A stretch of 64,000 nucleotides of DNA. Source: JAKZVK01 sp965237575 (GTDB taxonomy: Bacteria; Acidobacteriota; Terriglobia; Bryobacterales; UBA6623). A program made the position numbers and the translations under genes. The notes under the pieces are model-generated. The model was not told the origin of the DNA, made no database searches, and was given only the letters and a program-made list of their open reading frames with translations. The stretch is taken from the NCBI GenBank assembly GCA_965237575.1, contig CBDEGI010000003.1, forward strand, positions 248,001 to 312,000, in the 5' to 3' direction. Each line of letters begins with the position of its first letter. Position 1 is the first letter of the stretch. Shown piece by piece: positions 61,439 to 64,000 of the stretch.

Positions 61439-64000
61439 TCAGTCCTGCTCGCGGTCGCGGAACTCTTCGTACCAGTTTCGGACGACGCGGATGGAGGGCC
61501 GCGGCCGGTCGGCGGGATCTGCTTCGGCGCTCGCATCTTCGCTTTCTACCCGCTCCCGCAGTACAATTTGCTGACCGTCGGGCGTGACGTCGTACGTGGG
61601 GAGCCTGCCCGCAACCCCAAGCTGTTGCGAAGAGAAGAGCGGTAGGGGCTGGCCGACGGCTAGAGTAGGACCTGTCGAGACAGGAACCGCCATCAAGGTG
61701 GTGTTTTCGACGTAGAAGATCTCGCCTGCCTGGCTCCAGCGTGGACCACCTCCACCGTTGACGGAGACTTGCTGTTTCCCTCCGCCATCGGGGAACGAAC
61801 GGACATAAACCTCGTAACGTCCCGATTCGTTGGACACATAGGCTACCCACTTCTCATCAGGCGAGAACACCGCCCCGGCCTCGCTGAACGGTGTCTGCAA
61901 GAAGGGCACGGCTTCGTACCTGCTGCCGTCATCGCGGCGCTCCAGGTACCAAAGGTCATGAACTCCGATTTCGGACGCCGGCCGCTCATAGTAAAAGGCC
62001 AGACGAGCATCGTCGGACCAGTCGGTCAGCAAACGCCGAGCGGATGGGTCGGGGTTCAGTAATGGCTCGGCTGGGCTGTTTCCGTCGACCCGCCGCAGAT
62101 AAAGTTCCCTGTCTCCCGACCGGTCCGAAGCAAATGAGATGGCGTCACCGGATGGCAGCCACCTGGGGAGAACATCCTGACTCTCGTCGAATGTCAAGCG
62201 AGTCTTGACGGGACGGTTGACCTCATGCAGCCAGATATCTTGGTTGCCATCTTCTACGGCCCCAACCGCCACCCGATGTCCATCCGGGGACAGGCTCGGA
62301 TCTCGAAGTCCTACTTGCGGTTGACCGATCGTGCTCAGTGTTGTGCCGGCTCGATCCTTCCAAACGAGTTGTTTTGGAAGAGGAGACCTGGTGGTTCCGG
62401 AATCGTAGTAGGCCAACGTACCGTCGGCGGCGATACTGGCCCTGTGACCGGATTCCTCGATCGGAAAAGCCTCTCCGTTCACCGCCAGATTCTCAACCGA
62501 AAAAGGCAGGGCTCGCAACCCAATATCAGTGTCGTTGCCGGGATGGTAGATCAAATGTCCGCTCTTCGAGTAGACCGCACCCGCGCCGGGTGTCAGTTCG
62601 CGGCGCTCGCCCGTTTTGAAGTCCAGCAGCCACACCCTGAAGTCGGCCGGAATCGACGCAGCAGTGTAGAGCAGACCCGCGGAGACGCCGCCAGAAGGCA
62701 GAAAATGCGGAGAGATAAAGTACACCATCCCTTCGGACTCATCTGGCTCAAAGAGGAGCTTGGGTTCGCCGCCACGGGCGGCTACCTCGTACAGCTTCAA
62801 GCCTGAAGAGAAGACGATTCGACTGCCATCGGGACTCCCCGAAGCTCCAAGAAACGCGTACGATTCAGTCGGCAACTCGCACAGAGTGATCGCGCCGCCT
62901 CCATCGATGGAGATCCGCTTCAACTCGCGGTCCGTCCCGAACACGATGGACTTGCTGTCCGGTGACCAGTTGCCGCTCAGAGCGCCTTCTGTGCCTTCCA
63001 GCTTGCCGGGCGTCTCGCTATCCAAGGGGCGCAACCAAAGGACCCTCTCACCTTCTGTTGCGGTTCTGTAGACAACGTACTTGCCATCGGGGGAGATGCC
63101 GCCGCTGGCTCGGTTGTAAGGAGTGAGGTTGTCAGGAGAGATCGAGAATCGCCACACCCGGGCCTCGGGGACCGGGTCGGGCGAGAACACCGAAAACAGA
63201 GTGAGGACCAGCCCGACGAGCAAGCCCACTCCGGCCAGGCCAAACGCAATCGTTAGCTTGCGACGCTGAGCGCGCTCGATCTGTTCCGCTGCTGACTGTG
63301 GCAGCACCCGGATGGCGACGGAGCGATGCAGCTCGGTGTCTTCGGCCAGGTACTTGGTCGAGGTGTCCGATTCGGCGACCTCCTCGATTACCCTGTACTT
63401 CGCGAGCTTGTACTCGGACGGTTCTGCGGGCGTCTCCCGCGGCGCGGCGGGCACGGCATGCCGTGCCTTCACCGATCCGGCCGGGGCGGTCCGCAGGATC
63501 GTCGACTTGCCGGACTTGAGCTTGTCTTGCAGGGTTCGCAAGTCGACAACCATCTCACCGGCGTTCTGATAGCGGTTGTCGATATCCTTCGCCAAGCACT
63601 TGCCCACGAGCCACTCCAGCTCCATCGGCACGCCCGTGCGTAGGGCCGTCATCGGCTCCGGATCTTCGTTCAGAATCGAGTACACCGTCGCCTGATCGTA
63701 ATGGCCCTTGAAGGCTTGCTGCCCGGTCACCATTTCGTAGATCACCGCGCCGAGCGACCAGACGTCACTGCGATGGTCCAGGTCCATCCCCTGGGCCTGC
63801 TCGGGTGACATGTAGGCCACCGTGCCCATCGTCTCGTCCATTTGGGTGAGCTTCGAACGGTCGGTCAGCAGAGCCAGCCCGAAGTCCATGATGGTGACGA
63901 GTTGCTTCGCGCCCTCGCCGGTGACCATCAGGTTGGCCGGCTTGATGTCGCGGTGTACGATTTTCTTCTCGTGCGCCGCTTGTAGGCCTTGCGCCGTTTG
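61439..64000 (-). CDS. Membrane serine/threonine kinase with PD40 propeller (5' end outside window)
   Basis: At least 853 codons are in the window; the start lies beyond 64000. The kinase part has AAHEKKIVHRDIKPANL, VTIMDFGLALLTDRSKLTQM, MGTVAYMSPEQAQG and YEMVTGQQAFKGHYDQATVY. A linker with a family B repeat (63449-63467, KARHAVP) follows, then one membrane helix (LTIAFGLAGVGLLVGLVLTL) and PD40 repeats (ISPDGKYVVYRT, LSPDGHRVAVGA, FASDRSGDRELYLRR). The tail RPSIRVVRNWYEEFRDREQD is shared with the paralogues at 11851 and 26550. It probably senses an extracytoplasmic ligand and phosphorylates cytoplasmic targets. Confidence 0.92.
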   Translation of the reverse strand, partial: QTAQGLQAAHEKKIVHRDIKPANLMVTGEGAKQLVTIMDFGLALLTDRSKLTQMDETMGTVAYMSPEQAQGMDLDHRSDVWSLGAVIYEMVTGQQAFKGHYDQATVYSILNEDPEPMTALRTGVPMELEWLVGKCLAKDIDNRYQNAGEMVVDLRTLQDKLKSGKSTILRTAPAGSVKARHAVPAAPRETPAEPSEYKLAKYRVIEEVAESDTSTKYLAEDTELHRSVAIRVLPQSAAEQIERAQRRKLTIAFGLAGVGLLVGLVLTLFSVFSPDPVPEARVWRFSISPDNLTPYNRASGGISPDGKYVVYRTATEGERVLWLRPLDSETPGKLEGTEGALSGNWSPDSKSIVFGTDRELKRISIDGGGAITLCELPTESYAFLGASGSPDGSRIVFSSGLKLYEVAARGGEPKLLFEPDESEGMVYFISPHFLPSGGVSAGLLYTAASIPADFRVWLLDFKTGERRELTPGAGAVYSKSGHLIYHPGNDTDIGLRALPFSVENLAVNGEAFPIEESGHRASIAADGTLAYYDSGTTRSPLPKQLVWKDRAGTTLSTIGQPQVGLRDPSLSPDGHRVAVGAVEDGNQDIWLHEVNRPVKTRLTFDESQDVLPRWLPSGDAISFASDRSGDRELYLRRVDGNSPAEPLLNPDPSARRLLTDWSDDARLAFYYERPASEIGVHDLWYLERRDDGSRYEAVPFLQTPFSEAGAVFSPDEKWVAYVSNESGRYEVYVRSFPDGGGKQQVSVNGGGGPRWSQAGEIFYVENTTLMAVPVSTGPTLAVGQPLPLFSSQQLGVAGRLPTYDVTPDGQQIVLRERVESEDASAEADPADRPRPSIRVVRNWYEEFRDREQD
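63449..63467. repeat. Family B palindrome inside the kinase linker
   Basis: GGGCACGGCATGCCGTGCC is read in frame on the minus strand as ARHAVP. It sits in the same linker position, before the membrane helix, as the family B copy in the sensor gene at 13768-13787. Confidence 0.85.

Overview
This 64 kb window is GC-rich chromosomal DNA, most likely from an uncultured Acidobacteriota bacterium (Planctomycetota is the main alternative). The reasons are several paralogous serine/threonine kinases or winged-helix regulators fused to TolB/PD40 beta-propellers, the DUF1553 + DUF1501 secreted pair, a sulfatase, lipoprotein D-aminoacylase-like amidohydrolases, CehA/McbA and DUF1080 hydrolases, and a very high load of palindromic repeats and insertion sequences. 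The assignment is inference from gene content; no rRNA is present.

Layout. 1-7.5 kb: serA, a vapBC module with a visible promoter/operator, an Old Yellow Enzyme-type oxidoreductase, an odd class II tRNA, DUF309, a sulfite-oxidase-like Mo enzyme, and a LOG-family hydrolase. 7.5-18.3 kb: a repeat-rich accessory zone with an orphan BrnA-like antitoxin, an IS91-type element carrying a tyrosine recombinase, a winged-helix/PD40 sensor gene split by a short insertion, a zinc-protease gene frameshifted by a 70-bp tandem duplication, a kinase remnant, and an intact IS4-family element with an 11-bp target duplication. 18.3-25.7 kb: an arsenosugar pair (AhpD-like + ArsS), sugar genes (N-acylglucosamine 2-epimerase, DegT aminotransferase, sulfatase), and HxlR/TfoX. 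26.5-35.7 kb: a kinase-PD40 gene with one in-frame stop, two paralogous D-aminoacylase-like lipoproteins around a DNA/RNA endonuclease, and an IS1202-type element. 36-48 kb: a canonical tRNA-Pro(CGG) beside an integrase remnant, CehA/McbA hydrolases (one intact, one broken), HU, DUF1080, a dimethylformamidase-beta-like protein, and IS fragments. 48-51 kb: a graveyard of IS1-like and IS110 pieces. 51-56.4 kb: two methyltransferases, a polytopic membrane protein with a TPR tail, and split transketolase subunits. 56.6-64 kb: DUF1553/DUF1501 and another kinase-PD40 gene running off the right edge.

The most striking observations are these. (1) A well-formed leucine-type tRNA at 4350-4441 has anticodon CGG (proline), while the normal tRNA-Pro(CGG) is also in the window. 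(2) A short non-autonomous sequence is found in two unrelated broken genes (12791-12955 and inside 46180-46472); its length differences are multiples of three, and one copy is bounded by a 21-bp direct duplication. (3) Palindromic repeats are read in frame inside at least three proteins. (4) The zinc-protease frameshift would be undone by loss of one 70-bp repeat unit.

Many genes carry single-base frameshifts (transketolase N-subunit, membrane protein, IS copies). Some may be assembly errors, so pseudogene calls based on one indel are provisional.
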